43,008 bases of DNA, taken from positions 1 to 43,008 of the IMG/VR virus record IMGVR_UViG_3300021961_000195. One strand, 5' to 3'. The notes beneath the pieces were generated by a model that did no database searches, was not told the DNA's origin, and was given only the letters and a program-made list of their open reading frames with translations. The stretch is from a virus. Both the position numbers and the translations under genes were made by a program. This document shows, in pieces, positions 30,497 through 38,399 of the stretch; the stretch's first letter is position 1; each line of letters begins with the position of its first letter.

Positions 30497-30840
30497 TTCT
30501 GGAACTTGGCAACGGGCGGGAGCTGAAGCTGCCGGACATGGACGACGAGACTGCGCGCCAGATCGGCAAGCTGATCCTGGCCACAGAGAAGCGTGCAGCG
30601 GACGCCGAAGCAGGCATGGCCAAACTGCGCAGGGAAGTTGCGGAACTGAAGCAGCAGGTCGAAGCGCCGGAGCCAGAAACTGACGACAACGAGGGCGAGA
30701 ACGTGGTCGCGGCCATCGAAGCCATGGAGCAGCGGCTGACTGCTTTGTTGCAACGTAGCATTGCTCTGCAGGGCGCCGACCGTATCCTTGTGAATGACGA
30801 AACCGGAACGCCACGTTCCCGCGTGGTCTTGAAAGGATAG
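30493..30840 (+). CDS. 115-residue coiled-coil hypothetical protein
   Basis: A small charged protein (MILELGNGRELKLPDMDDET...) with a probable coiled coil (RRAADAEAGMAKLRREVAEL-type repeat around residues 33-58) and an acidic patch (PEPETDDNEGEN). The start overlaps the ejection protein stop (ATGA) and a second helix (EAMEQRLTALLQRS) follows. It may help assemble the core or tail fibres. No family recognised. Confidence 0.75.
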   Translation: MILELGNGRELKLPDMDDETARQIGKLILATEKRAADAEAGMAKLRREVAELKQQVEAPEPETDDNEGENVVAAIEAMEQRLTALLQRSIALQGADRILVNDETGTPRSRVVLKG

Positions 30841-30843
30841 CAC

Positions 30844-32652
30844 ATGGCCATAGATTCAGACAACACGACACTAAGCAAAGGCGACGAGGACGGCGACACC
30901 TATCGCTCCATTGTTGACGAGAACCAGGTCAAGACTCAGGTTGTAGCCAGCGGCGGGCAAGCGCCTGATGGGACCATAAATATTGCAGGAAATGGTCTGG
31001 CCTTTAGCACTGCAACACCGCTTGCCAATGGCGCGACTTACGACTCCGGCATCCTGAATCTGTCAGGACACACTCAAGTTCAGACCGATGTTCTGTCAAA
31101 TAAAAACGGAACTATAACGGTTGATTTTTGCCGTGACGCTGATGGCACGGACATCTTGCGAACGCTGACTATTCCTTACGTTGGTGGGTCGGGCTTCCAG
31201 ATGTTTTCAGCCCCGGCGTTCACGCCATACGTTCGTTACCGCTTTACGTGCGACGAAACCGGGCAGACAGACTTTTATTTCGACACCAAGTTCTTGAACA
31301 CGGCGCTGTCTCCCCAGCTTCTGCGGCTGGATGCGTTCATTGCCCCTGCGATGTCTGCTTCTCTTGGACGTAACATTCTGGTTGGCAAAACGGATGGCGG
31401 CGATTCTTACCAGAACGTGGCTATCGACAGCCAAGCACATCTGCAAGTGGCAATCGCAGAGCCAAGAACGGCGTTCGGTGAAGTGATGGTTGCTGAATTC
31501 ACTCCTGTCACACAGGTAGACTTTGTGTACGGAGTTAACAACGTCACCACAAATACTTCGGTGACTGGTTCTGGTCAGGTCACAAACGGTAATGGGATGG
31601 TGTCCGTCGAAACCACTGCGGCTACATCGTCCAGTGCGGTAGCGTATTCAAGCAGGGTTCTAAAATATCGTCCGGGTCAGGGTGCGCTGGTTCGGTTCAC
31701 GGCGCTATTTACGACGGGCGCAGCCAACTCTACCCAGTATGCGGGAACCGGATTCTCGGACTTACAAAACGGTATTTTCTTTGGTTACGAAGGCACTTCG
31801 TTTGGTATCTCTTTGGTGAAGGCCGGTACGCCTACCCACATCGCGCAAGCCGATTGGAACGTCGATGTAATGGATGGCACTGGTGGTGACAATAATCCAT
31901 CAGGTCAAAGCCTCGACCCGACACTAGGTAACGTCTATCAAATTAAATATCAATATCTTGGGTTTGGGGCGCTATATTTTTATGTGGAAGATGCTGCCAC
32001 TGGCAGTTTTGTGCTGGTGCATGTCATCCGTTATGCGAACCTGAACTCAACGCCATCGCTGTACAACCCTTCGATGCCGATTCTGTGGGGGGTCAAGAAC
32101 ACAACGAACAACACAAATATAGTTGTGAAAGGTGGCTCTGGCATGGGCGCGGTTGAGGGCAAACGAGAACTGCTCGGCCCGCGTCATGGTGAAAGTACCA
32201 CTAAAACCACTGTCACCACACAGATTGCAGCGTTCACATTAAAAAATGCCACGACGTACAACACAATCAAAAACGGCGGCGCGGTACGCATCCGAACGGT
32301 GACATTTGGCTCCAATACTGGTGGCGTGGGCAACGGCATTACTTACCTTCGCTTCATCAAAAACGCAACTCTTGGCGGTACTCCGAACTTTGTGCCACAT
32401 GATGGTTCAACTTCAGACAACGGCGTAACTATCACAAACGGCAATTCAGTGGTGTCCGTCGATAAGGGTGGAACAACCGTTACCGGGGGAAACACCGAAT
32501 ACAACTCAGTTGTGGCTATCGGCAACTCGATGTCTGAAAATATCACCGACCTTGAGCTATTTATCGGGCCGGGAGAAACGATGACTTTTGCCGTTGAATC
32601 AACCTCGTCGGCCACGGTTGGCGTTGGTATGACCTGGAGCGAAGATTTATAA
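30844..32652 (+). CDS. Large beta-rich virion protein, probable tail or receptor-binding protein
   Basis: A 602-residue Thr/Gly/Asn-rich protein (MAIDSDNTTLSKGDEDGDTY...) with long alternating beta segments. No transmembrane or enzyme motif is visible. The first 60 residues look like an attachment domain, and the C-terminal half (IAAFTLKNATTYNTIKNGGA; LELFIGPGETMTFAVESTSS) looks like a beta sandwich. Lower GC than the flanking genes and position before the tail fibre suggest a receptor-binding or baseplate-like part, perhaps subject to exchange. AGGATAG lies before the ATG. No named family recognised. Confidence 0.75.
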   Translation: MAIDSDNTTLSKGDEDGDTYRSIVDENQVKTQVVASGGQAPDGTINIAGNGLAFSTATPLANGATYDSGILNLSGHTQVQTDVLSNKNGTITVDFCRDADGTDILRTLTIPYVGGSGFQMFSAPAFTPYVRYRFTCDETGQTDFYFDTKFLNTALSPQLLRLDAFIAPAMSASLGRNILVGKTDGGDSYQNVAIDSQAHLQVAIAEPRTAFGEVMVAEFTPVTQVDFVYGVNNVTTNTSVTGSGQVTNGNGMVSVETTAATSSSAVAYSSRVLKYRPGQGALVRFTALFTTGAANSTQYAGTGFSDLQNGIFFGYEGTSFGISLVKAGTPTHIAQADWNVDVMDGTGGDNNPSGQSLDPTLGNVYQIKYQYLGFGALYFYVEDAATGSFVLVHVIRYANLNSTPSLYNPSMPILWGVKNTTNNTNIVVKGGSGMGAVEGKRELLGPRHGESTTKTTVTTQIAAFTLKNATTYNTIKNGGAVRIRTVTFGSNTGGVGNGITYLRFIKNATLGGTPNFVPHDGSTSDNGVTITNGNSVVSVDKGGTTVTGGNTEYNSVVAIGNSMSENITDLELFIGPGETMTFAVESTSSATVGVGMTWSEDL

Positions 32653-32798
32653 TGCTGCTACCACTGCGAACGCTGCTGTACCGCTCCGTCAAGACTCTCA
32701 GAGGGGCATCGGTTTATGTAGTGCAATCAAGGACAAAGGGGAAGCAGCAGAGGCGGCGGGAGTTGACGCCGGGCGAGATGTTGTTGCTCTTGGGGTAA
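32652..32798 (+). CDS. 48-residue arginine-rich peptide
   Basis: A small gene starting inside the previous stop (TAATG at 32650). The peptide begins MLLPLRTLLYRSVKTLRG, carries a basic run (RTKGKQQRRRELTPG) and ends EMLLLLG. It lies between two fibre-like genes and ends 22 bases before the tail fibre start. Function unknown; the coupled start is the main evidence. Confidence 0.6.
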   Translation: MLLPLRTLLYRSVKTLRGASVYVVQSRTKGKQQRRRELTPGEMLLLLG

Positions 32799-32820
32799 AA
32801 TAGAAACTTAGGGGAATCAA

Positions 32821-34527
32821 ATGACTGTAAGCTCAACCAGCAACCGAAAGACTTACACCGGGGACGACGTGACCGTGGCGTTTGCCACCAGTCCGGTCGT
32901 GTTCTTCGACGAGACGGACCTGGAGGTCTACTTGGTCACGACCGCCACCGGGGCGTCGGTGCAGAAGACGTTGACCACGGACTACACGGTGTCCGGCGGT
33001 TCAGGCTCCACGGGCACGGTCACAATGCTGACCGCCCCCGCCAGCACGGAGACGCTGGTCATCCTGCGCGTGTTGCCAATCACCCAGGCGGACGACTTCA
33101 TCAATAATGATCTGAACGATGCTGAAGTGCTGGAAGACCGTCTTGATAAGATGACGATGGTCATGCAGCAACTGGACGAGACGAACGGCCGCGCTATTCG
33201 ACTAGAATCAACTGAAACCCCAACAACCGCGTTGACTGAGCTGCCGTTCGACCGGGCCAGCAAATATCTCGGCTTCGGCGCCAGCAAGGAACTGGTCGCC
33301 CTGGCCGCGCCAACAGATACTGCGCTGACTACCGCTTACGCCGAAACACTGCTGGACGACGCAGACGCCGCAGCCGCGCGCGTTACACTTGGCTTCTCTG
33401 CAGTCGCCGCCAAAGGCGATCTGTTCGTCGGCACGGCGGCTGATACCATCGGCACGCAGTCAGTTGGCACAGACGGCTATAACCTTCAGGCACAGTCCGG
33501 CGCATCCAAAGGCTTGCAGTATCTGCCGGCGCAGCACGGATACACGATGCTCAATGGCTACCTTGCGTGGTCGGTTGCCAGCAGCATTCTGACTGTTGCA
33601 ATCAAGACGTGGGCCGGAACAGACCCATCAGCGACCGACCCGGTTTATGTCGCTTTCCGGAGTGCGACGGCGGCAACGGGGTCGCTCACTGTCCGCAAGA
33701 TCACGGCGGCCACTTCTATCTCCATCAATGACACCGCTACGCTGGGCACGGTCAACAGCACCGCGTTCCGTATATGGGCGGTGCTGTTCGATGACGGCGG
33801 CACGCTGCGCATGGGCGTCATCAACTGCCGCACGTCCGGAAACAACATCTATCCGCTGGGCGCGTTCCCTGTCGCCTCATCCACACTGGAATCTGACTCG
33901 GCGGACTCGGCGCATGTGTTCTACACCGACACCGCCGGAGTAACTTCCAAGGCTTACGCTGTCCTCGGCTACGCAACGTGGGAGTCCGGACTGGCGACCG
34001 CTGGAACGTGGAGTTCCGGCCCGACCCGCGTTCAGCTGTATGGCCTCGGCATTCCGCTGCCGGGACACATGATTCAGGAGCAACTGGATATCGATGGGGC
34101 GTCAAATAACGGAACCACTACAATCCCGTTCGACAGTAGCATCCCGCAGCAAACCGGCGAGGGCAACGAATTTATGTCGGTTGCAATCACCCCGACCAGC
34201 GCAGCTAACGTCCTTGACCGGGAGTGCGTAGCTTATATCGGGAGCAACAGCGCATCCATGCCTGGAATTGGTGCTTTGTTTGATGACTCAACCGAAAACG
34301 CGGTTACAGTCGGGTCAATACTGGCGGGCACGGCGGTATCTACCGGTATGGCGACCCCTGTTGTGCTGCGGCACAGGCGCGTCGCCGCAGGAACGTCGTC
34401 TACGACCTGCAAGTTTAAGGCCGGGACATCCTTGGCGGCGACAACCTATTTCAACAACAACAACGGAACAGCGACTCTTGGCGGGGTTTACTCGTCAAGG
34501 TTATCCGTCAAAGAGATCATGGCTTAA
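32821..34527 (+). CDS. Tail fibre protein (T7 gp17-like N-terminal domain)
   Basis: A 568-residue protein. The N-terminal 130 residues match the tail-fibre attachment domain of podophages: RKTYTGDDVTVAFATSPVVF, LTTDYTVSGGSGSTGTVTML, and LPITQADDFINNDLNDAEVL leading to LEDRLDKMTMVMQQL, a trimerising helix. The rest is beta-rich (repeated Thr/Ala/Gly) with a C-terminal domain (VLDRECVAYIGSNSASMPG) likely to contact the receptor. It attaches to the tail tube proteins above. The ATG at 32821 has TTAGGGG upstream. Confidence 0.88.
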   Translation: MTVSSTSNRKTYTGDDVTVAFATSPVVFFDETDLEVYLVTTATGASVQKTLTTDYTVSGGSGSTGTVTMLTAPASTETLVILRVLPITQADDFINNDLNDAEVLEDRLDKMTMVMQQLDETNGRAIRLESTETPTTALTELPFDRASKYLGFGASKELVALAAPTDTALTTAYAETLLDDADAAAARVTLGFSAVAAKGDLFVGTAADTIGTQSVGTDGYNLQAQSGASKGLQYLPAQHGYTMLNGYLAWSVASSILTVAIKTWAGTDPSATDPVYVAFRSATAATGSLTVRKITAATSISINDTATLGTVNSTAFRIWAVLFDDGGTLRMGVINCRTSGNNIYPLGAFPVASSTLESDSADSAHVFYTDTAGVTSKAYAVLGYATWESGLATAGTWSSGPTRVQLYGLGIPLPGHMIQEQLDIDGASNNGTTTIPFDSSIPQQTGEGNEFMSVAITPTSAANVLDRECVAYIGSNSASMPGIGALFDDSTENAVTVGSILAGTAVSTGMATPVVLRHRRVAAGTSSTTCKFKAGTSLAATTYFNNNNGTATLGGVYSSRLSVKEIMA

Positions 34528-34543
34528 AAAGAAAGGAAACGAA

Positions 34544-34837
34544 ATGGCTGCGCCGGAGGATACAACTTTTTTGTCACAGGTGTTGGCGTGGGTCGCTGCA
34601 GGAATAGCGGCGGTTGGCGCATGGCTTTGGACAACCACTATGGGGCGGATCGCCAAACTGGAGGAAGGCAAAGTGAACCAGAAGACGTTTGACGAATACG
34701 TCGCCCGTGCGGACAAGGATCGGGGCGAGCGCAGGGAAACAGAGCTGTCCTTGTTTCGCAAAATGGACAACATGCGCGACCACGTTGACGAACGCTTTGA
34801 CAAGCTTGCCGAGCTTATACGTGCGAGCAAACAATGA
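34544..34837 (+). CDS. Membrane-anchored coiled-coil protein, lysis region
   Basis: A 97-residue protein with one membrane helix (LAWVAAGIAAVGAWLWTTTM, about residues 13-32) and a charged helix that may coil (KVNQKTFDEYVARADKDRGE, then FRKMDNMRDHVDERFDKLAE). This layout, a short membrane anchor with a long coil, recalls holin accessory (XhlA-like) or spanin-like proteins. AAAGGAAA lies before the ATG at 34544. It is the first gene of the lysis cassette and ends in an ATGA overlap. The role is inferred. Confidence 0.8.
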   Translation: MAAPEDTTFLSQVLAWVAAGIAAVGAWLWTTTMGRIAKLEEGKVNQKTFDEYVARADKDRGERRETELSLFRKMDNMRDHVDERFDKLAELIRASKQ

Positions 34838-35175
34838 AGTTCGACGCGGGCGATCTGCGGGCCGCCTACCGTTTTTTGAAGCAGGTAGCCTTTCACAATG
34901 ATCGTCGACTGCCAGCAGCTGGCCGTGTCGTGTTTGTCGCCAAGCCGCTCAAGGCGCACGGCTACATGGGGGAGTCCGGCGGACGACCCTGCATTTGGGT
35001 TGATACGCAGGACACGAAATCGCTGAACAAGATGCTGCAGATTCTGTCTCATGAAATGGTGCATCTGGCGCTCGGCCACATGGTCGTGCCCAACAAATAC
35101 GCGCACGAAACCGACTTCAAGGAAGCGGCCCGTGCAATCGAAATCGAAATGGGCTGGCCAAAGGGGAGCGTATGA
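34834..35175 (+). CDS. HExxH zinc metallopeptidase-like protein
   Basis: A 113-residue protein with the zinc motif HEMVH (residues 73-77, in ILSHEMVHLALGH); the third ligand may be the following His81 or a later Glu such as those in ETDFKEAARAIEIEM. It resembles SprT-like small metallopeptidases. Within the lysis cassette it might cut a protein partner, or it may be a virion-associated factor; there is no signal peptide. The start overlaps the previous stop (ATGA), and its end overlaps the next gene by four bases. Confidence 0.78.
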   Translation: MKFDAGDLRAAYRFLKQVAFHNDRRLPAAGRVVFVAKPLKAHGYMGESGGRPCIWVDTQDTKSLNKMLQILSHEMVHLALGHMVVPNKYAHETDFKEAARAIEIEMGWPKGSV

Positions 35176-35480
35176 AAACATTACTTGCTGCAGTTCTTCT
35201 ATCTGTTGTCTCGCTGGCGCACGCCGCCTCCGCCCGAATGGACGCGGGCGGGCTTACCGTTATCCTGTCTGCCGATCCTTGCACCGAAGCGAAGGTGCTG
35301 TCCTTCATTCAAGACCAGTATCACGGGATGTTTCGTAAGGCGGACGTGATCTACCAGGGCAAGGCGCTGAAGGCGTGCTGGATGGCGCTGCCTGATCGGC
35401 GCTCCGTGCTGGTGGCTGACGAAACCGGCGACTACGGTGCGGTTCCGATAGCCCTGTTCAAACCTGTCACGGCAATGTGA
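35172..35480 (+). CDS. Secreted 102-residue protein in the lysis cassette
   Basis: The N-terminus is a clear signal peptide (MKTLLAAVLLSVVSLAHAAS, cleavage likely near residue 18-20 at AHA). The mature part has two cysteines (ADPCTEAKV and LKACWMAL) that could pair, and a beta-rich end. A periplasmic role fits its place between a metallopeptidase-like gene and the endolysin; a spanin or lysis-timing part is possible. The ATG at 35172 overlaps the previous gene. No family recognised with confidence. Confidence 0.8.
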   Translation: MKTLLAAVLLSVVSLAHAASARMDAGGLTVILSADPCTEAKVLSFIQDQYHGMFRKADVIYQGKALKACWMALPDRRSVLVADETGDYGAVPIALFKPVTAM

Positions 35481-35842
35481 TGACGCCTCATTTCAGCAAA
35501 GCAGAACTGACCTGCAAATGCGGCTGCGGGATGCTACCGCAGGCTGACTTCATGAACAAGGTGGAGCAGTTGCGTCTGACCGTCGGGTTCGCCCTGCCGG
35601 TCACGTCCGCCGCCAGGTGCCCTGACCACAACGCCCGCGTCTCCGGCACCGGCCGCACTGGCCCGCACACCACAGGCCGTGCCATCGACCTCGGTGTCTC
35701 CGGCCCGCAGGCGCATGCCGTTCTGTCTGCTGCGCTGGCCATGGGCTTTACCGGCATTGGTGTGGCGCAGAAGGGCGCAGGCTCCTTCATCCACATTGAC
35801 GACCTGACCGGCCCGCGCCGGCCTTTTGTCTGGAGCTACTGA
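35480..35842 (+). CDS. Endolysin, M15A-type peptidase
   Basis: A 120-residue peptidoglycan-cleaving enzyme of the M15A (D-alanyl-D-alanine carboxypeptidase-like) group. Zinc ligands fit the pattern: the His in GPHTTGRAIDLGVSG (SxHxxGxAxD type; here PHTTGRAID), the Asp of AIDLG and the His in SFIHIDDL. The front end (HFSKAELTCKCGCGMLPQAD) is the usual M15A lead with three cysteines. No signal peptide, so it needs the holin encoded next. The ATG at 35480 overlaps the upstream stop (TGATG); a GTG one codon earlier is an alternative. Confidence 0.92.
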   Translation: MTPHFSKAELTCKCGCGMLPQADFMNKVEQLRLTVGFALPVTSAARCPDHNARVSGTGRTGPHTTGRAIDLGVSGPQAHAVLSAALAMGFTGIGVAQKGAGSFIHIDDLTGPRRPFVWSY

Positions 35843-35843
35843 C

Positions 35844-36344
35844 ATGGACTGGCTCAAATCAATAGCACCCACGATCGCCACTGTGCTTGGCGGCCCACTG
35901 GCCGGCATGGCAGTTCAGGCCATTGGCTCCGCGATGGGGATGTCCGACGCCACTGGCGACCGCATCAAGGATATGCTGACGGCCGGCAACCTGAACGGCG
36001 AGCAGGTTGCCGCCATCAAGAAAGCGGAACTGGAGCTGGCCGCCAAGCTGGCTGAACTCAAGATCAAGCCGGAGGAAATCGCCGCGCAGGATCGCGCTAG
36101 TGCGCGTCAAATGCAGGCGACCGTGCGCAGCCGGATACCCGGCACGTTGGCCGTCTTGGTGACGCTGGGCTTCTTCGGCATCCTGATTGGTATGATGGCC
36201 GGAGAACTGAAGACTGCCAACAGCGAGGCGCTGCTGATAATGCTCGGCGCACTGGCCGCAGCCTGGGGCGCAGTCGTCAACTTCTACTTTGGATCCAGCG
36301 CTGGCAGCACCGCCAAAAACGACCTGCTGGCGGCCAAGAAGTGA
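35844..36344 (+). CDS. Holin-like protein (three-helix, GTA-holin type)
   Basis: A 166-residue protein starting MDWLKSIAPTIATVLGGPLA. It has an amphipathic N-terminal helix, a charged middle (KKAELELAAKLAELKIKPEE) and two C-terminal membrane helices (GTLAVLVTLGFFGILIGMMA and ALLIMLGALAAAWGAVVNFY), followed by FGSSAGSTAKNDLL. This matches the holin-of-three-helices family known from gene transfer agents and podophages. It would open the inner membrane for the endolysin. GGAG lies 10 bases before the ATG at 35844. A longer frame from 35826 overlaps the endolysin stop and is less likely. Confidence 0.85.
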   Translation: MDWLKSIAPTIATVLGGPLAGMAVQAIGSAMGMSDATGDRIKDMLTAGNLNGEQVAAIKKAELELAAKLAELKIKPEEIAAQDRASARQMQATVRSRIPGTLAVLVTLGFFGILIGMMAGELKTANSEALLIMLGALAAAWGAVVNFYFGSSAGSTAKNDLLAAKK

Positions 36345-36496
36345 CCCCCTGGGAACTGCTGATCGCCTCGGGACTTTACTTGAGCGTGGCGATTCGATAC
36401 CTGCGGCATGACGACCCCGGCATGGCGCTGGCGTTCTTCGCCTACGCACTGGCCAACGTGGGTTTTATTTGGACGGCTCAGTCCTCAACCCGCTAG
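36341..36496 (+). CDS. 51-residue membrane peptide, end of the late operon
   Basis: A small gene starting with GTG at 36341, overlapping the holin stop (GTGA). The peptide has two short hydrophobic segments (WELLIASGLYLSVAIRYL and GMALAFFAYALANVGFIW). It may be a second holin or an antiholin. Its last 32 bases overlap the end of the opposing FmdB-type gene, the convergence point of the two arms. Function inferred from position. Confidence 0.68.
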   Translation: MTPWELLIASGLYLSVAIRYLRHDDPGMALAFFAYALANVGFIWTAQSSTR

Positions 36497-36713
36497 GCAA
36501 TTCCTTCAACGGAATGCCCAGCATGTCCGCAGTGAACTTGTCCGGCCCGCCGCCTTTGCCATACTGACCGGCCATGCGGACGAGCGGCGCGCCCAGAATC
36601 CGCACCATGTCGCCGTCGCATACAGGACAGTAGGTTTCGTCCCGCTTTTCAATCTTGGCGAACTGCTCGCCCTTCCAGTCGCAACGGACGCAGGCGTAGT
36701 CGTAGAAGGGCAT
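36465..36713 (-). CDS. FmdB-type zinc ribbon protein
   Basis: An 82-residue protein with the classic FmdB-like opening MPFYDYACVRCDWKGE and a second CxxC (YCPVCDGDM), which together make one zinc ribbon. The rest (LGAPLVRMAGQYGKGGGPDK) is flexible. The family is widespread and its function is not settled; in phages it may regulate transcription. It is the last gene of the leftward arm and starts on the stop of the PAPS-reductase-like gene (shared base at 36713). Confidence 0.85.
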   Translation of the reverse strand: MPFYDYACVRCDWKGEQFAKIEKRDETYCPVCDGDMVRILGAPLVRMAGQYGKGGGPDKFTADMLGIPLKELPSGLRTEPSK

Positions 36714-37603
36714 TATTTTTCGCTCCAGTCAACTTCGCAGGACTCGACGCAGCCGCTGTCTAGGTCAAGGCCCACTGGCGCGTTGGCATAGACTACGGCG
36801 TCGTTCTCGGCCCGCTCCCACCCCCCGGCAGCGTGCATGGTGCGGAGGTCCGCCACGCCAAGGTTGCCGCGGAAGAACGTACGGCGGTAGCCCGGCACGT
36901 TCTTCTTCGCAAACTCCGGCCCCACCAATCCGTAGTTGCACTCCATGCGCTCAAAGAAGTCGAACGCGGCAGGGTCGTCGTCCATCACGGTGAGTAGTTT
37001 ACGGAACGACTTTTTCCAGCACGTTCTGCAGTTACCTTGATAACCGGCCAGGTTGAGCCGAAACGGCTGCTTCTGCCAAAAAGAATTGACCTGCGGCTTT
37101 GTCGTGGGCGCCCAATCCAACAACGGGTAGATGAGGCGGTCCGCCTCTGCTCTTGGAGAGCGCCTCCCTGACTCGTCTGCGCGAATGCCCACCGCCACAT
37201 GCCGTGCTTTAACCCCCCAACCCAAGCCGCGAACATAACTATCTATCGGTCGTTTTTTTAGCTCCCGCGTACAGCCGAAGAACTTACTGTTTGGTATGCC
37301 GAATTTTTTAATCATCGCCTCAAACGGTTCTCCGGCGCGGCTCGCTGTTTCAAACGACACAACCCGGTGGCCGGTGCCTTTGCCGGGTTCTGGGTTTACA
37401 TCAGCCTCCAACCACACCGTATTGAAACCAAACACCTTGTCGCATTGGTCAACGAACTCCAGCGTCTGCTCGTTCTCCTGTCCCGTGTTAGCGAACAACA
37501 CAACTGCTTCGTTGAAACGGTCGCGCCACTTAGTCAGCAGCAGCCGCGTCATCAGCGCAGATGTTTCCCCGCCGCTGAAGGAGATTACCAGTCGCTTTAT
37601 CAT
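36713..37603 (-). CDS. PAPS reductase-like adenine nucleotide alpha-hydrolase
   Basis: A 296-residue protein of the PAPS reductase/PP-loop group. The PP-loop (SFSGGETSALM, about residues 8-18) binds ATP or an adenylylated substrate, and VVLFANTGQENEQTLEFVDQ follows as in that family. Several cysteines appear later (FFGCTREL, CRTCWKK, and two near the end), which could bind an iron-sulphur cluster. Phage members are often called phosphoadenosine phosphosulfate reductases, but with neighbours that modify DNA this one could also serve sulphur transfer, for example to nucleic acid. That remains open. Start ATG at 37603 overlaps the previous stop (ATGA). Confidence 0.83.
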   Translation of the reverse strand: MIKRLVISFSGGETSALMTRLLLTKWRDRFNEAVVLFANTGQENEQTLEFVDQCDKVFGFNTVWLEADVNPEPGKGTGHRVVSFETASRAGEPFEAMIKKFGIPNSKFFGCTRELKKRPIDSYVRGLGWGVKARHVAVGIRADESGRRSPRAEADRLIYPLLDWAPTTKPQVNSFWQKQPFRLNLAGYQGNCRTCWKKSFRKLLTVMDDDPAAFDFFERMECNYGLVGPEFAKKNVPGYRRTFFRGNLGVADLRTMHAAGGWERAENDAVVYANAPVGLDLDSGCVESCEVDWSEK

Positions 37604-37818
37604 CAGTGCTTCGCCGCCCGAGCGGCCTGCTGCATCGGTTCTTCGATGTACTCGGCCATCAGGAACATCAGCCGGTCGGTGGCGAACTGCCGCGTGGCCG
37701 GACCATGGTTGACCGTGACGAACAGCACAACGTCCAGCAGGCTCTCCGCCGGCGCTTCATCCGGCATGCTGGCGGCCCGCTTGCAACGGTCCAAAAATAT
37801 GTCGTGTTGGTCGCTCAT
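37603..37818 (-). CDS. 71-residue hypothetical protein
   Basis: A small helical protein (MSDQHDIFLDRCKRAASMPD...) between the MT-A70 and PAPS-reductase-like genes, joined to both by four-base overlaps. The second half (TRQFATDRLMFLMAEYIEEP) looks like a long helix and could mediate contact with an enzyme partner. No family recognised. Confidence 0.72.
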   Translation of the reverse strand: MSDQHDIFLDRCKRAASMPDEAPAESLLDVVLFVTVNHGPATRQFATDRLMFLMAEYIEEPMQQAARAAKH

Positions 37819-38399
37819 GCAATCTCCACATCAGGGTTGACTTCGTTGCCCCACACCGCCCATCCGGCGCGAGGCTGCCGCGCGAACATTTCAAGGTACG
37901 GGCCGGGGCTGACTTGCTCAACCATCCAATAGAACTCCGGCGGCTTGGCCGAGTGCTGCGGGTAGCCGTTCTTGTACGGGCGTTTCCAGTTGAACCAAGT
38001 CGTGTTGACGTCGCACTTCGCGGCTAACGACCCGCGACGACAGAACAACACGTATTCGCTGGATATACCGTAACACCCGCCAAGGCCACTACCCTTCGGG
38101 TTTTTTGCCCAGGTCAGTAGTGTTGAGTAATTGAACCCCCATGCGCGCGCCACATCGAACGCCTCGTCAACGTAACGATTGATCGTCCACAAATACAGAT
38201 GGCAGTCATCGGCGGCGGGAATCCGAAGCGCCGCTATCTCTTGCACCGTCATTGTCGGGTAAGCAAGCGGTCGAGCGGCAGCAGTTCCGCCAGCAGACCA
38301 AACCTGCTTTCCGCCAACCACCTTATAAGTACCCAAGGCTCTCCCGGCCTTTACGTCCCACGGGGGATCAGCAACAATAGTCGCAAATGTCACTCGCAT
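37815..38399 (-). CDS. MT-A70-type DNA N6-adenine methyltransferase
   Basis: A 194-residue MT-A70 methyltransferase that should methylate adenine at N6 in DNA. The catalytic DPPW is at residues 11-14 (IVADPPWDV). Other marks are LYLWTINRYVDEAFDVARAW, the segment LTWAKNPKGSGLGGCYGISS, HSAKPPEF and, near the end, MFARQPRAGWAVWGNEV. This matches the phage/IME4-like branch. It may protect phage DNA from host nucleases together with the C5 methyltransferase. The ATG at 38399 overlaps the preceding gene by 10 bases. Confidence 0.92.
   Translation of the reverse strand: MRVTFATIVADPPWDVKAGRALGTYKVVGGKQVWSAGGTAAARPLAYPTMTVQEIAALRIPAADDCHLYLWTINRYVDEAFDVARAWGFNYSTLLTWAKNPKGSGLGGCYGISSEYVLFCRRGSLAAKCDVNTTWFNWKRPYKNGYPQHSAKPPEFYWMVEQVSPGPYLEMFARQPRAGWAVWGNEVNPDVEIA

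Noticed and set aside
28298-30871. 857-residue minus-strand open frame
   Set aside because: It is a shadow of the large ejection protein gene in high-GC DNA; composition is Arg/His/Leu-rich and repetitive, and the plus-strand frame has ribosome-site coupling on both sides.
36496-36520. Possible terminator at the convergence point (GGCAATTCC ... GGAATGCC)
   Set aside because: The short bulged stem lacks a T-run on either strand and lies within the coding sequence of the FmdB-type gene.
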